A model generated the notes under the pieces. That model was not told the origin of the DNA. It saw nothing but the letters and a program-made list of their open reading frames with translations, and did no database searches. A stretch of 64,000 nt of DNA from Oreohelix idahoensis. Taxonomy: Eukaryota; Mollusca; Gastropoda; Stylommatophora; Oreohelicidae. Positions 10,013 to 22,413 of the stretch are shown here, piece by piece; the first letter of the stretch is position 1; each line of letters starts with the position of its first letter. A program made the translations under genes and the position numbers. The stretch covers positions 124,001-188,000 of the forward strand of contig JAMPIV010014125.1 in NCBI GenBank assembly GCA_024509875.1, written 5' to 3'.

Positions 10013-13000
10013 AGAAACACGCCCCTCGTATCTTCATGTACATGCCATCCCATGTACGGTCTACGTTGATGTGCACTTACTTTTTAACAATGTTCTAACT
10101 TTCCCATGTACTCTATTTTCAGTTTTTGACAGTTCAAATGACTTGCTTCCAGACTAAGATGTCAAAGCCTCACTGAGAAAGTTTTTTTTCCAGCCTTAAA
10201 ATACTGATGCCCAGAGAACAATCAAGACCAGCCCACGGAGGATTTTCATTAGACATAGTATAGTTTTGTGAAATAAAAATGACAAAACAATTGATAAGAC
10301 ACGGTGTTACGAGTTTACAGACATTATTTAGTTACATACATTTTCTTAATGTTGAGAATGTTAATGTACAACCCCACCTTTAGCACATGTGTCACACTAA
10401 TTCTGTTAGAACATTGATCTCTACTTTTGAAACTGATCATATTCCACGCTTAATTCACCAAACTTCTTATCCTTGCAGCTCCAGAGTTCTGTAATTTCGC
10501 ATCTTAGTGCATTTTCATGCAAGCACTTTACACCAGTAGTTTTTTTCTTACCTCATACTAATATTTCTTTGATCTCAATTATGCTAAACTCCTTTATATC
10601 TATCACCTTGATCAATCATACTGTTCCTACTATGACATCTGTTAACAGCATATAATTCATACCCAAAACTAGTATTGCATGTTATTCTATCTTTCTCCAC
10701 AGGATTATTTATTTTTCCAATGTACATTATTATTTTAGACCCAGATGTATATTAGTACTGTCAAGATTTTAAACATTCTCCAAAAGGGATTCCATATCCC
10801 AACCTTGACTCTCTATAGTAAGATTTTCTTCACTCCACTGTTACATCATCTTTAACTTACTATTTTTCCTTTCCACTATATTGAGACGACATTCTAGACT
10901 TGTGATCTTTTCAATCCCAATCATATTCATTCCTTGGAATTACAATCATGTTGTAATCGGGAGATCCTTGATGTACCCTTTCCTCGCCACTTATTGACAA
11001 CAGATACTGCTACAATATTCATTCTGTTCTAACCTAAACTATTACTTGCAGCCCTATTGGTTAGGATTTACTATTAGGAATATTGGTAGTAGCTAGAATG
11101 TTTAGTGAATTGATTTTTATCATTCTTTCGTACTTGTGATACAAACAGAAAAGAAAATGAAATGTAAAACAGAAGAGAAAAGAAATCACAAGAAAACAGA
11201 AAAGAAATGGAAAAGAGAAAAGAAAAAGAAATAAAAAAGAAAAGAAAAGAACTGAAAGACAAAAGACATTTAAAAAAATAAAAAAAATATAAAGAAAACA
11301 TTTTGAATGTTTTTATAGAATGTGTTATATCTTTATATGCCACCCTCACACATTTTGATGACACTGATTGACCATTTGTTGTGCATTGGTTCACAAAGGA
11401 TGATGGACCAATGCCATATAACATTAACTGCCCTGACATTAGCAGCTGACATAGAAGAAAAGAGAGAAAATAGTCACAACATATCAGAGGGAACAACTAG
11501 TCTTTGTTCACACCGCCTCTGCCAGTCATACCCCTGTCAGAAAAATATCTGCACATAACAATTATGCAGAATGACACCCCAACAGTATTCTGTTGATACT
11601 GTACAAGTATATGCATTTGTATATGCTGCCCCAGATTTGAACACCCCATACCTGATACCACTGATGGCACATGAGATGAAGAAGCAACTGTTTATGTATG
11701 ATGAAGATGCAATTTCCTAATAGGGTGAAACTTTATGTTGTCACGGCTCAGATTTTGTTGTAATGTTTATGCACAAAATCCCCCACATTAACATTGGAGG
11801 AGCAATAATTTTAGTCTTTCGTGGTTACGAGATAAGACAAGGATATAATGGAATATTTGATGAATACCATGGACATGGAACAAATCAGAGCAGATGATTG
11901 CTGCACATATGAGGACCATATTTGAAGTCATTATTGAAGGATTATCAGTAAACAAGAGACAAATAGATTATGATAATCCCATGGAACCACAGGTACTAAG
12001 GACACAAAATGGAGATTAAATAATGGAGAAAAAAAAATAATGACTGACTAATTGCTACGCCCAGAGGCAAGGGAAATAGAAATACATCCGCATTTTCGGA
12101 GAAGATATCTCTTTGATTTTTGCTTATTGCCTTTGTAATATGAACATTGTTGTATAACAAATGACTATCCCTTATCACGAATTACAGAATGTTGTAAGAT
12201 AGTTGAAATAAATTGACAATTTACTATACTCATAACATACCCAGAATTACAGAAAAAAAAAACATGATTGATGAAATTGGACGTACTGAGATCTGCTCAC
12301 CCCGAGGATATTGGATAAAAATAATGTTATCCCAAGGACAGACATGTCACAGATATATCATGGAGATATTATGACATAAGAAAAGAATACCTAGATTGGA
12401 AATGCAGCAAACTTTGTCAAGGACACCATGAAATAGACCCCCGCCCCACACTTAAGATAACTGACGGACGAGATTTTTGAATTATAAGTACCATAAGTCA
12501 CTCATCTGGCTGTAGTCAGCGGATGTTACAGGCACCACATAACTCTGACTAACCTTCGACCAGCGAAGGCAGAGTTGGTGTCGAAATTTTGCACATATGT
12601 AAAAAGACATGTTTTTGATCATGTTGGGGTAAAGTCTAGACATTTGTGTTAATGGTTCCATAAATGATTAGTTGATATATTGTTGATAAATATTCGCAGA
12701 TATAGTACATAGACAATTAATAAGGATGTATTTCCAGTACAGAATAAGAGGAATAGGAAGGATCCACATTTTAAATATTGGAGCACCATGAGCGATGAAT
12801 TGGACTTATAAAGAAAATGGAAATGGTACACTGTATGCAAGGATAACCAGAAATAATATGGATAAATAGTAGTCAGAGTGCCAGGAACTTTGTCTTATGA
12901 GAATATTGTAGATTCCTCACGATAAATTGAATATTTTTTCTGCCCTTCTATTTCACATGGCTATTATACAATGTTACAAATATGTTACTTTCATAAATTG

Positions 13001-13798
13001 CAGAGTAGTTATATGTCAAATAGTAGCAATAGTCTAAATCAGGAAAAGACCCACATAGGTAACAATGTGCTGACAGGACAAGGATACAGTTATGAATAAT
13101 TGGACATACCAGAATCATTTTGGACAGGATCACTACAAGATTTATAACTCATATAGACAATAGAAAAATATAATAAACAACATAGCACATTTTAAAAGAA
13201 AATATCGCACATTCTCTACTGTGATGAAGAATTGAAATTGCAAGCCATGATTATTAGAATAACAGGAGAAAATAACTTAAATTTTTTTGGGTTACTTGAA
13301 GCTTTAGGGTATTGAACAAATGATAGGAACAGAAATAATACTACACCCTGCCTCTCATAATATGTGTCCAACATGTACTTGGATTATGCTAATGCAGTTG
13401 ATTTACACAAATAAGATATTTTATTGTTCATATTTCCCAATGTTGCCGCTCCCCATATTTTTTGAGTGATAATTTCATGAATATTGAAAGTTTTGTTGAC
13501 CAGTGTTGCCAATTTAAAAAAAAATGTTGTAAAATACTGGATAGTTTAAAATTTTTTTGAGGTTGATGTCCATCACTAAGTTTTTATATAGAAGTTGATC
13601 TCATATAGACATAGGACCCCGGTGCAGGAATTAGATTAAATTTTTTCGAAAAATTTTTAGACTTAGAACAATTTTGGACTTTAAATTTTTTTGAAAATTT
13701 TTTTTGGACTTAGGAAATTTTTGGGATATCTTTTTTAAGATTTGATAGTATACAAATGTCTCCCTATGGGATACATTTGCAGGGCCCCGGGATCTGTA
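10013..13798 (+). other. ORF-poor 3' region of element I
   Basis: About 3.8 kb of AT-rich sequence between the last reading frame and the 3' LTR. It contains a purine-rich stretch (about 11145-11290) and A/T-rich inverted motifs at 13640-13740. No frame of useful length or recognisable domain is present. No target duplication or terminal repeat was found that would mark it as a separate insertion. It could be a decayed env, a long 3' untranslated region or an undetected old insertion. A typical polypurine tract is not obvious just before 13799. Confidence 0.6.
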
Positions 13799-13835
13799 TG
13801 TAGCCGCGTATACCGTGAGTTCTTCAGATACAGAC

Positions 13836-14136
13836 CCAAGATGCATCACAAGTGAGGAATGCAGTAAGCGACCCATAGCTTGACTGCCTGCGTCAGGGTC
13901 AGCGAACCAGAGCTGACCAAGACCCTACTCCACCTCCACGTGGTGGTCCTGGAAACAGGCTGTATTACTGCAGTCTGGCTGAGGAGTAGGGATCGAAGAG
14001 GGAAGGCAAACCCGGTCCCAAAAAATGCTGTGCGGAAGTCGGAAGTGTCGGCCGAAAGGCGCAAATACCGCAGCTTCGCTGTAAACGGACACAACGCAAC
14101 CAACGTCCTTTTCAGGACGATCGAGGAAGAAGAAGA
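13836..14136 (+). mobile_element. 301-bp retroposed unit with GAA-repeat tail
   Basis: Bordered by the 10-bp duplication AGATACAGAC (13826-13835 and 14137-14146), and absent from the same place in the 5' LTR. It ends CGATCGAGGAAGAAGAAGA, a tail like that of LINE B. Plus-strand frame 13880-14161 is open but runs on into the LTR, so it is not an intact gene. It is either a SINE or the short 3' end of a LINE; no pol III boxes were recognised. Confidence 0.8.
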
Positions 14137-14213
14137 AGATACAGACTATATTAACATATAAAATTAATTCTTATAAGAAACCGAAGATTAGGAAAGACTA
14201 TGACACGCATTTT

Positions 14214-15998
14214 AGTTATTTTGTATACTGTGCTTTGTTCATTTCTCAAAATAACTAAATTCATCAGAGGATAACGAGGTGCAAACAATATTACATTAGT
14301 AAGAGATAAGCAAGGTAATCTCATCACGACAGCAGAGGGACAGGAAACAAGATGGGCAGAGCACTTCAGAGAAATTCTGAACAAGGAACCACCAGAGACA
14401 CAACTGAATGTTCCTGAGGCTGAAAACGATCTAGATGTGAATACAGACATTCCACGAAAAGAAGAAATCATCACAGCAATCAAAGGGTTAAAGAACGGCA
14501 AAGCTCCGGGCCATGATAACTTAAATGCAGAGCTATTTAAGACAGACCCTGAGCTAGCAGCAGAACTATTAGAACCACTATTTGCACAAGTCTAGAAAAC
14601 GGGGACAACACCATCAGAGTGGAACAAATGAATAATTGTCAAGTTGCCCAAGAAGGGAGATCTTGCAGACTGCAATAATTGGAGAGGAATCACTCTTCTC
14701 TCAGTTCCCAGCAAAATACTAGGCAGGATAATTATACAGAGAATTTCAAAGGCAGTAGACCACAAACTGAGGAAGGAACAAGCAGGATTTAGAAAGAATA
14801 GAAGATGTGTAGATCATATATTCACTCTCAGGAACATTATAGAGCAGTGCTCAGAATGGCAAAGACAGCTTTACATTAATTTCGTTGATTTTGAAAAGGC
14901 TTTTGACAGCATACATAGGGACAGTTTATGGAAAATACTGAGGGCTTATGGAATTCCAAGCTGCATAGTGTCAATCATAAAAAGCCTCTATGCCAACTTT
15001 ACGTGTAGTGTTGGGCAGAGCAACCTAACCTTTGAGGTGAAGACAGGAGTACGACAGGGATGCCCCTTGTCAACCACTCTATTTTTAACAGTCATAGATT
15101 GGGTGATGCGCCAGACAACAGAGGGCAGTCCAAGAGGAATAAGATGGACAACATTTTCTACACTGGAAGATCTGGAATATGCAGATGACATTGCACTACT
15201 AGCACATTCACATCAACACATCCAGGAAAAAACGGATAGACTTAACAAGTTTAGCCAGCAGGTGGGCTTGAACATCAATTTAAAGAAGTCTGAGGTCATG
15301 ACGCTCAATGTGAGCAACCCTGAGCCCATATCAGTAAGGAATCAGCAATTGGTACAGACAGATACCTTCACATACCTAGGAAGCATAGTAACACCAGACG
15401 GCGGGGCAGGCAAAGACATCAACATCAGAATGAATAAGGCAAGAACAGCCTTCTTTAGCCTAAACAACATCTGGAAGTCCTCCCAATACAGCACAAGCAC
15501 AAAATTAAGATTATATCAGAGCTGTGTGCTTTCTGTGCTTCTCTATGGTGCGGAATGCTGGAGAGTTACAGAGAAGGAAATGTCAAAATTGTCCTCCTTT
15601 CACACAACATGCCTAAGAAAAATTCACCGAATCTTTTGGCCGAATACCATCACTAACCAAGATCTGCTTACTCGTAGCGAGCAAGAGGACATGCACACCA
15701 TCATAGCTGGCAGACGCTGGAGCTGGGTTGGTCATGTCCTCAGAAGAGACCCCGATGCCATCACAAGAACAGCTATGCTTTGGAAGGAAAACGAAAGAGA
15801 GGCCGACTAGAAACAACCAGGTGGAGGACTTAGGAGGCTGAGATGCAGGGAATGAACCAGAGTTGGGGCACTGTACGAAGGATGGCCACCGACCGAGCAA
15901 AGTGGAATCAATTTGTTGTTGCCCTACAAGACGCCACTAGGCGTGTTGGCCACTGACTGCTTTGACGGTCGGCGGCTAAGGATCAAAGAAGAAGAAAG
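14214..15998 (+). mobile_element. LINE B copy 1, 5'-truncated non-LTR retrotransposon
   Basis: Inserted into the 3' LTR of element I with the target duplication ATGACACGCATTTT (14200-14213 and 15999-16012; one further A may belong). The 5' end is truncated before RT and the 3' end is GGATCAAAGAAGAAGAAAG. A second, shorter copy of the same family is at 35301-36037. Confidence 0.93.
14285..15810 (+). pseudogene. LINE B reverse transcriptase
   Basis: RT of a non-LTR element used for target-primed reverse transcription. The linker and first RT blocks (GLKNGKAPGHDNLNAELF near 14490-14540) contain two in-frame stops (near 14594 and 14629). From 14644 the frame is open for 388 codons: LPKKGDL, NFVDFEKAFD, GVRQGCPLS, and the catalytic YADD at 15178-15189. 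These are followed by YLGSIV, LLYGAECWR and the RRWSWVGHVLRRDP block. It ends early at 15810 because of a small deletion and frameshift relative to copy 2, whose C-terminus is intact (35302-35997). The endonuclease is absent through 5' truncation. Confidence 0.9.
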
Positions 15999-16953
15999 AT
16001 GACACGCATTTTAAAATCGGGGTTAAGCGTGGCTTCAAGTGTCACAGAGGCTCATGGGAACTCCCGGACCAATCAGGAGCCCAGCATGTTTTACCGGCAG
16101 GAATGTAGGACAGACGCGATTCAGTCGGGACCAAGAAACCAAAGTTAGCAGACGTTAGTCTAGCGCCGGGAAGTTTTGTTGAAAAGATCATTCTAGGATG
16201 TTTTGTGATAATGTGTTTTCAGAATACTTGTAAGTATTGAACAGTACAAAATACATTTCCCTTGGTTCATAGTGCACACAGCTATGACCACAGCAGATTT
16301 AGGTTCGAAGATTTTATGAGAAAATGAAACCTAGTTTCGTGTTGAGGAAAAATGCAAAATGAAGTGGAGAACATTAAACATTATGGACTCCTACATGATT
16401 CAAAAGGAAAGCTCTTGCACAAAGAATTATACTGAAGAGCCTGCAGTATATTGGCAAGGACAAAATCTAAATGCACAACTTAAGTAAACAGTAAAAACAA
16501 GGAGATAGCCATATGAGATAATGCAGATTTTTAGAAAAGGTGCAAAGGGAATTTTGCACTCATGAAATGGTACCAAATGTTTACTACTAATTGTTAACTG
16601 ATGTACATATGCCTGTATCAAAGAATTTGTGTTATTTGATCAAGTTCAGTTGTACAAGAACAGACTATTAAAAGCTATTTCAGTCAAAACTCTATGCTGT
16701 TCAAGAATCATATCTTTGCAGTTGGCCATCAGATGAATGAATTATTCTATCATAGGTTAATAGCTACAAGTATATCATAAACAAACAACTGCTCTAAAAC
16801 ATAAACGAAACAACTTAGAGGATATATCCCCGAACCTGGGAAAACAACCTGTAAGACTGTAGAGAGCAATCCCCAACTCTAGCGGACCAGCTAGTCTCTA
16901 AACCTAACACTCTCGACATAAACAGCAACCCCCAATTCCCCGCCCCGACCACA

Positions 16954-18890
16954 CTCAATGTGTGTCCTATCAATCACTAGCGTCTTCTTCTCAACTCTTG
17001 TTCCACTGGAACTTGTCTGGTTCTTGTCATCAATTCCACATTTGTGACTTTGTCATACCATTTCAGTCCTTCTATTCTACACAAGGACCCGTTTATAAAA
17101 GTCTGTCGGTTTTTGGTTGTTGTTGTTGTTTTTTTTTTTGTTTTTTTTTTTTGTTCTCCATGTTTCAGAACCATACAATAGAACTGACTTGACATTTGAG
17201 TTGAAGATTCTTATTGTCGTGTTGGAATTGATTTCTCTTGTTCTCCATATGTTTCCCAATGCAACGAAAGCTCCTCTTGCTTTTTGTATTCTTATTTTGA
17301 TATCATTGTCTGTCCCTCCAACTTTGTCTATATTACTGACAAGACATGTGTACGATACTACATCTTTTAGTGGTCTTTCTTCAAGTTCAACCTTCTTATT
17401 ATTTCTTGCATTTATTCTCTTAATCTTTGTCTTTTGCATGTGTATTTTCAGGCCTACTTGTTGTGACCTTTCAACGAGTATTTTCATTATCTCTTGCATT
17501 TGATTATGGTTATGGGACAGAAGAGCCAAGTCATCTGCAAAATCTAGATCATCAAGCTGTTATACAGATTCCACTAGATTCCATTTCTGTTGTGTAATGT
17601 CGATGTTTTCATAACCCAATCTTTTGCTAGTAAGAAAAGAAATGGAGACAAGAGGCACCCCCTGTCGCACTCCCGTTCTAATCCTAAACGATTCTGTAAG
17701 TTGTTCTTCATGAAGAACTCTGCATGTCATGTCTTCATAGGTCTTCTTTATTAAGTTAATGATCTTCATGGGAACTCAATAATGCCTCATCAATTTCCAA
17801 AGTGATTCTCTGTCTACACTGTCAAATGCCTTTTCTTAGTCCACAAATCCGATGTATAGCGGTGAATTTCATTCCAGACTTTGTTCAACTATTATTCTCA
17901 GTGTGGCTATCTAGGCTGTGCAGGAACTATTTTGTCGACAACCTGCTTGTTCATATCTCAGTTGCTTGTCTATGGACTATTTTAATCTCTCAAGGATGAT
18001 TCTGTTTAATACTTTTCCTGGCACTGATAGTAGCATTATTCCTCTATAATTTGTGCACTCTTGTAAATTTATCTTCTTAGGCAACTTGACCAGATAACCT
18101 TCCTTCCATTCTTCTGGTATTTCCTCTCTCACACAGACTTTGCCAAGTACTTTGTATATTATCTCTGTAGAGGTATCAATATCTGTTTTGATGGTCTCTG
18201 CTGGAATGCCATCTGGACCAGCTACTTTTCCATCTTTCAGAAACTTTATGGCTTTCATTATTTCTTCTCTACTTGGTCGTTCACAGCTGATTTGTAGCTC
18301 CTCTTCTGCTGGCTGGATGTCTGGGGGATTAATTGGAGCGGGTCTATTGAGAAGTTCCTCAAAATGTTATGTCCATCTTTTCATTTGTTCTTGTGTATTA
18401 CTAAGCAATTTTCCATTCATATCTTTTATGAGGCCATTTGCTTGCTTATATTTCCCTGTTAACTTCTTTGTGTTGTTGTACAGGTCCCTATTATTTCCTT
18501 TGACTGCATCTTCCTCTGCTTCCTTTGCCAACTCTTCAATATACTTCATCTTGTCTCTTTTGGTGTTTTTCTTCTTACTTCTTTGTTTGCTTCTATGTAC
18601 ACTTCATGAGCCTTGGCTTTGGAGCTTCTGGTTTTGCTTCTGTTTAAATCTGCTTTCTTATTTTTCCTTTTTTCTATCTTCCTTATGGGTTCTGTTATCT
18701 ATGCTTTGTGCTGATGTTCTCTTTTTCTCAGTATTTCTTCACATGTCTCGTTCCATATATTTTTTACTTGTTGCCAGTGGTCTTCCGTATCTGCTTCATC
18801 TACCAGCTGTTGGAGTACTTGGTATTTGTTGGCTGGCAACTTGAACCACATACTTGTACCAATAACTGGTACCAAAATCATGTAAGACTA
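16954..18890 (-). pseudogene. LINE A, body (degenerate reverse transcriptase), split by element I
   Basis: Minus-strand non-LTR element reading from about 18890 down to 16954, then continuing at 2326-2096 across element I. Visible in order: a Lys/Glu-rich linker (18881-18367), an RT start (DGKVAGPDGIPAETIK near 18235-18180), LRIRTGVRQG near 17680, the FADD catalytic motif at about 17530-17545, YGSETWR near 17160, and NVELMTRTRQVPVEQELRRR at about 17030-16970. There are several frameshifts and stops, and a T-rich expansion at 17115-17153 disrupts the C-terminal part. It was inactive before or after being split; the order of those events cannot be told. Confidence 0.87.
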
Positions 18891-21465
18891 AGAGAAATCA
18901 AATGCTTCTTCCGAGTATAGGATCTCCTGACATGACAATCAGGCGTCCTCCGCTTCCATTCCATCACTTACAGGTGGGCAAAGAATTACTTTAATTATAA
19001 TCCCACTGTTATTCTGTATGTAGGTTCCTAGGACTCGTAGTTTCCAGTACTATCGTCGAGTTTTATTTTTGTCTAATATCAGAAGATCTTCTAATGCTAG
19101 GTCCTATCCTTATGTTAAAATCATTTTTCTATTCACTATCCTGGCGTTCGAAATGTCTTCTTGACTAGATGGAAATGCACTTAAGCATTCCGAAATGTTG
19201 CAGATTAAAATCGACGTTTTTGCTCACACGCTTTTGTGATTTCGTTGGAAGAAGCTCCAATCACAAGTGGTTTGTGTCAGCACTTTAATGCTAAATAGTA
19301 GGGGTCTTTTTTCCGTACTACCCTCGTATGTAGAACATTCTTCGTGACTAACGAGATATTTTCGTAACCTGTCATTTCAAATTCATTTCCCTGACTATTT
19401 TGACCATATAAGGTCTCGCTTCTTCCGTTTCGTCAGTAATTTCACAAACTCACTACTTCCACAGATCTAACATTATAATCTTATCACAGATGTTATTTCT
19501 TTGCAACTGGTTATTATTACAACAAGGTCTGGGCGGAAGCAATTACATATCTTTCCGTGCTCCAAAATCATATTTATTATCTTACGTATATGTGTATCTT
19601 AATCTATAACCAGATTGACATTTTCCGACTAGTCATGTGCGACCTCTCAACTTATCTCCCAATACCATCTGTCTATTCATATAGGAACTTGTGAACCACA
19701 AGGGTTGTGTATCTTCCCAGACAAAAAAGTGTGGGTTAACAATAGGAATGTCGCTTAGCGTAGACTTTTACTCCGTCTGGACCTAGCAATAAGCGAAAAG
19801 TCAATGTGGCACGTTCGCTCTGAACAAAGAGAAGTCAATGTTGTTTCAAAACTTGGACAACCAATCAAGGTAATTAGTTACGGAGTGAAGATGAGATAAG
19901 AAAACCTGGAACTATTAAAGCGAAAACAACGTCAATGTAACAAGCATATGTTCCTGATATCAAATTTGAAATATTCTTCGTTCCTTTTTTCTATCAAAGC
20001 TGGATGTGAGAACCCGAGTGCAAGGCCGATTTGATTAAATAGGTTAAATTGACCGGCCTTAAAACCACAGACGTTAACAAAATCATATTCACAATAAAGA
20101 CGGAAGTGCCTCATTAAAAATAAAAACAGTCCTTTGATGAGAAAAGCAGAGTCGAAGAAACGCGCAAAAAATTGACACAATAAATATAAAAGTGGGAAGG
20201 GCTGACAATGAACTGTGCTATTTAGCACTAGCATGGTCTAAATGAAGAACCTGTATCTATGCCTGCTGTCTTAAATTATCGTTTTCGTTTAGTTAAATGA
20301 CTTGTTTCACTCCAAAAGATAAATTTTAAGCCTGATAGCTTTTGAAATACAAAATCTGTTAAGTTAAAATAACTTTAGTTTTTATCGAAACTGTTTATCG
20401 TGTGTGGCAGAAAATTATGTTCCAGTTTTTCAGGCAACAATTTTGTTTTTAATTCGAACTGGCATTTTCGGAGCATTTTAACAAAAATGTCGAATTTAAA
20501 ACACGTTTCAACTTTTAAACAAATATCAAGGTAGTCCAATATCAGAAACTTCCATAGAGGAGTGAAGTGATAGAGACTTCACTACGCTACTTTCCTTCCT
20601 GGCTGCCTGTGGGAAGATAACATCAAGAGATGGGCAGGAAAGAGTCTGTCAATGTGACAGGATGGATTGGGGTAACCTCTTCTCTATCTCTTTTCCACTA
20701 CAGCAGTACTCATTTTCAATAGAAGTGAGGACTGATTACCTGGAATTTCCTGGTCGCCACCTTTTTCTTTCTCTGCTATGTAGCAGATTTTTTGTATTTA
20801 CAAACATTCTTACACTCCTCTCAGTGTTAAGTCATTATGTCTGTTTGATTACCTGTTCCTCTCTGTTTTGCAAGGAACGGCTGAGATAAAAATTAATCGA
20901 CAATCATGTTGGTTAATCTCGGGTGTGGCTGACATCAGACTACAGATTAACACTAAAATCGCCTAGCGTATTTGCTTAATCGCTTATAAGGCCAGGGTGA
21001 GTTCTTCGCCAAGATGGTAATACGCTGAAAGTTTGATAGCCACTACGGGGAGATAGCTTATTTGTCAGCGCACAGGAATGACATAACCGTTTCCTGCACA
21101 CCTTGCGGAAAGTAAGATGTAATTGTAGGCATTTGCAGAGAAGGCAATCGAATGTTTTATTGCCATATATGGGAGAGGTGACCTTTTGAATCACGCACAT
21201 TATTTCAGGCGGAAATAATTTAAAAATTACCCCACAAAACACGCATGTATGAAACGATTGGTGTTAGGCTTAGCCTCGTAACAAACAAATGCGGGGGGGG
21301 GGGAGACAGGGAATATAATCTGACACTTTTTGCAAGTCTAGTTCACTGTGAGAATCGCTTGCCAAGACGACAACCAGACCTGGCCAGAATCTAGAATTAA
21401 GATTCTTGTATCGGAACCGGACCATTGTCGGATCAATTTTGAGGACTTCAGAGCCCATAATAATA
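18891..21465. other. No gene recognised
   Basis: AT-rich sequence with only short chance reading frames. The longest, on the minus strand at 20234-19932 and on the plus strand at 20662-20889, have no recognisable motif. A G run lies at 21294-21302. Confidence 0.6.
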
Positions 21466-21469
21466 ATAT

Positions 21470-21655
21470 GTAAAAATTGCTAATGGTTCTCCAAGTCGTT
21501 TGAGGATGGCAACCTTATCATATAGAATGATGATTTCATGAACCACCACTGCAAGAGCTGGTGTCTGCTTTATCGCTAGTTTCTTAAAGAGAACTAAAAG
21601 CATAGGTAGTCCCAAGTTCCATATGGAGCAGGGAGGGAAAGATGAAAGAAATGAT
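21470..21655 (+). repeat. Dispersed repeat R1, copy 1
   Basis: About 185 bp sharing long near-identical blocks with 61086-61280, for example ATGATGATTTCATGAACCAC and GTCCCAAGTTCCATATGGAG. Both copies lie in the same orientation. It has no coding potential, and no terminal repeats or target duplications were found, so the class is unknown. Confidence 0.75.
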
Positions 21656-21659
21656 GTAC

Positions 21660-21867
21660 ATTCTAATTATAATATTTACATTTACAATTCAGTGTAAATG
21701 ACCATATAAACATATTCAATTTAAAATAATGAACGTTTTCAAGTTTTTCAAAAAGTATAGTTGTAAAAGAAAACATATTCAATCTATATTGTGAACATTT
21801 TTTCAACCAGTGTAAATGTAACTGAAAATATATTCAATCTTTATTGTGAACATTTTTCAACCAGTGT
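21660..21867 (+). repeat. Short tandem array, unit about 55-70 bp
   Basis: Roughly three units, each with the blocks ATTCAATCTATATTGTGAAC, then TTTTCAACCAGTGTAAATGT. The last two units match best, the first is diverged. Confidence 0.65.
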
Positions 21868-21878
21868 AGATGTAAATG

Positions 21879-22091
21879 CACACAACGGGCTGATCACCTG
21901 TTTGCTAGTCAATTTGATTACGGAAACAATGGCAAATTGATTGATTTGTCGCTGCCCTAAAGATGCTATAAGGCATGATGGGCTACAGCGGCAAAGAAAT
22001 CAATTTGCTGTTGCCCTAAGACGCCACTAGGCGTACTGGCCACTGACTACTTTGTCGGTTGGTGGCTAAGGATGGAAGAAGAAGAAGAAGA
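21879..22091 (+). mobile_element. Chimeric retroposon ending in a LINE B 3' tail
   Basis: Bordered by the 11-bp duplication AGATGTAAATG (21868-21878 and 22092-22102). The 5' part (ACAACGGGCTGATCACCTG) resembles the head of the short element at 56672-56806. The 3' half (from about 21990) matches the last 100 bp of LINE B, including GACGCCACTAGGCGT, and ends in repeated GAA. The middle contains a diverged second copy of part of that LINE B tail. It looks like a SINE that borrowed the LINE B 3' end. Confidence 0.75.
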
Positions 22092-22102
22092 AGATGTAAA
22101 TG

Positions 22103-22408
22103 TAAACATATTATATCTATACTATTAGCCTTTTCATTTGAATTGTAAAGTAAATATAAAGTTTTTCAATTTAAATGCAAAGAAAGTTTTCTCTCGAGGG
22201 ATTAAGCTTAGTTCTAATCGAGTGTATAATCTGAGGTGGTTGGGATGGTGGAATAGGAAGATGGAAACACATAAGTATGTTGTCACAGTGACTATTAATT
22301 TATGTTTTATCATCACGTCCGATTCTTTTTAATACTCTTAATGTTCTGGTTTCCTTGTCATTTTATATTTTCTTTCCTACCTTCGTGGCCCTATTTTTTC
22401 ACCTTTTC
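22103..22408. other. AT-rich spacer, no gene seen
   Basis: About 300 bp between the chimeric retroposon and the AAACC target duplication of element II. The short frames on both strands share no motif with anything known to me. Confidence 0.6.
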
Positions 22409-22413
22409 AAACC

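Larger units (their letters stand above)
2327..16953 (+). mobile_element. LTR element I: complete Ty3/gypsy retrotransposon with nested insertions
   Basis: Long terminal repeats 2327-3372 and 13799-16953 both begin TGTAGCCGCG and end CCACA. The flanks carry a 4-bp target duplication, CTCA, at 2323-2326 and 16954-16957. Once two later insertions are removed, the 3' LTR is 1045 bp against 1046 for the 5' LTR, and the pair are nearly identical, so insertion was fairly recent. Internal order is gag, PR, RT, RNase H, INT, the canonical Ty3/gypsy order. An extra 3' reading frame and about 3.8 kb of ORF-poor sequence then precede the 3' LTR. The element sits in LINE A on the opposite strand. Confidence 0.95.
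13799..16953 (+). repeat. 3' LTR of element I, interrupted twice
   Basis: LTR sequence occupies 13799-13835, 14147-14213 and 16013-16953. The gaps are a 301-bp retroposed unit and a 1.8-kb LINE B copy, each with its own target duplication. Removing them restores a length within one base of the 5' LTR, and the 5' LTR serves as the empty site for both. Confidence 0.93.

Noticed and set aside
11322..11558. Possible remnant of an envelope gene in element I
   Set aside because: 78 codons with no signal peptide, membrane anchor or conserved Cys pattern; not enough to call.
13880..14161. 93-residue protein-coding gene
   Set aside because: The frame starts inside the retroposed unit and ends in LTR sequence, and codons at the end come from the GAA tail.
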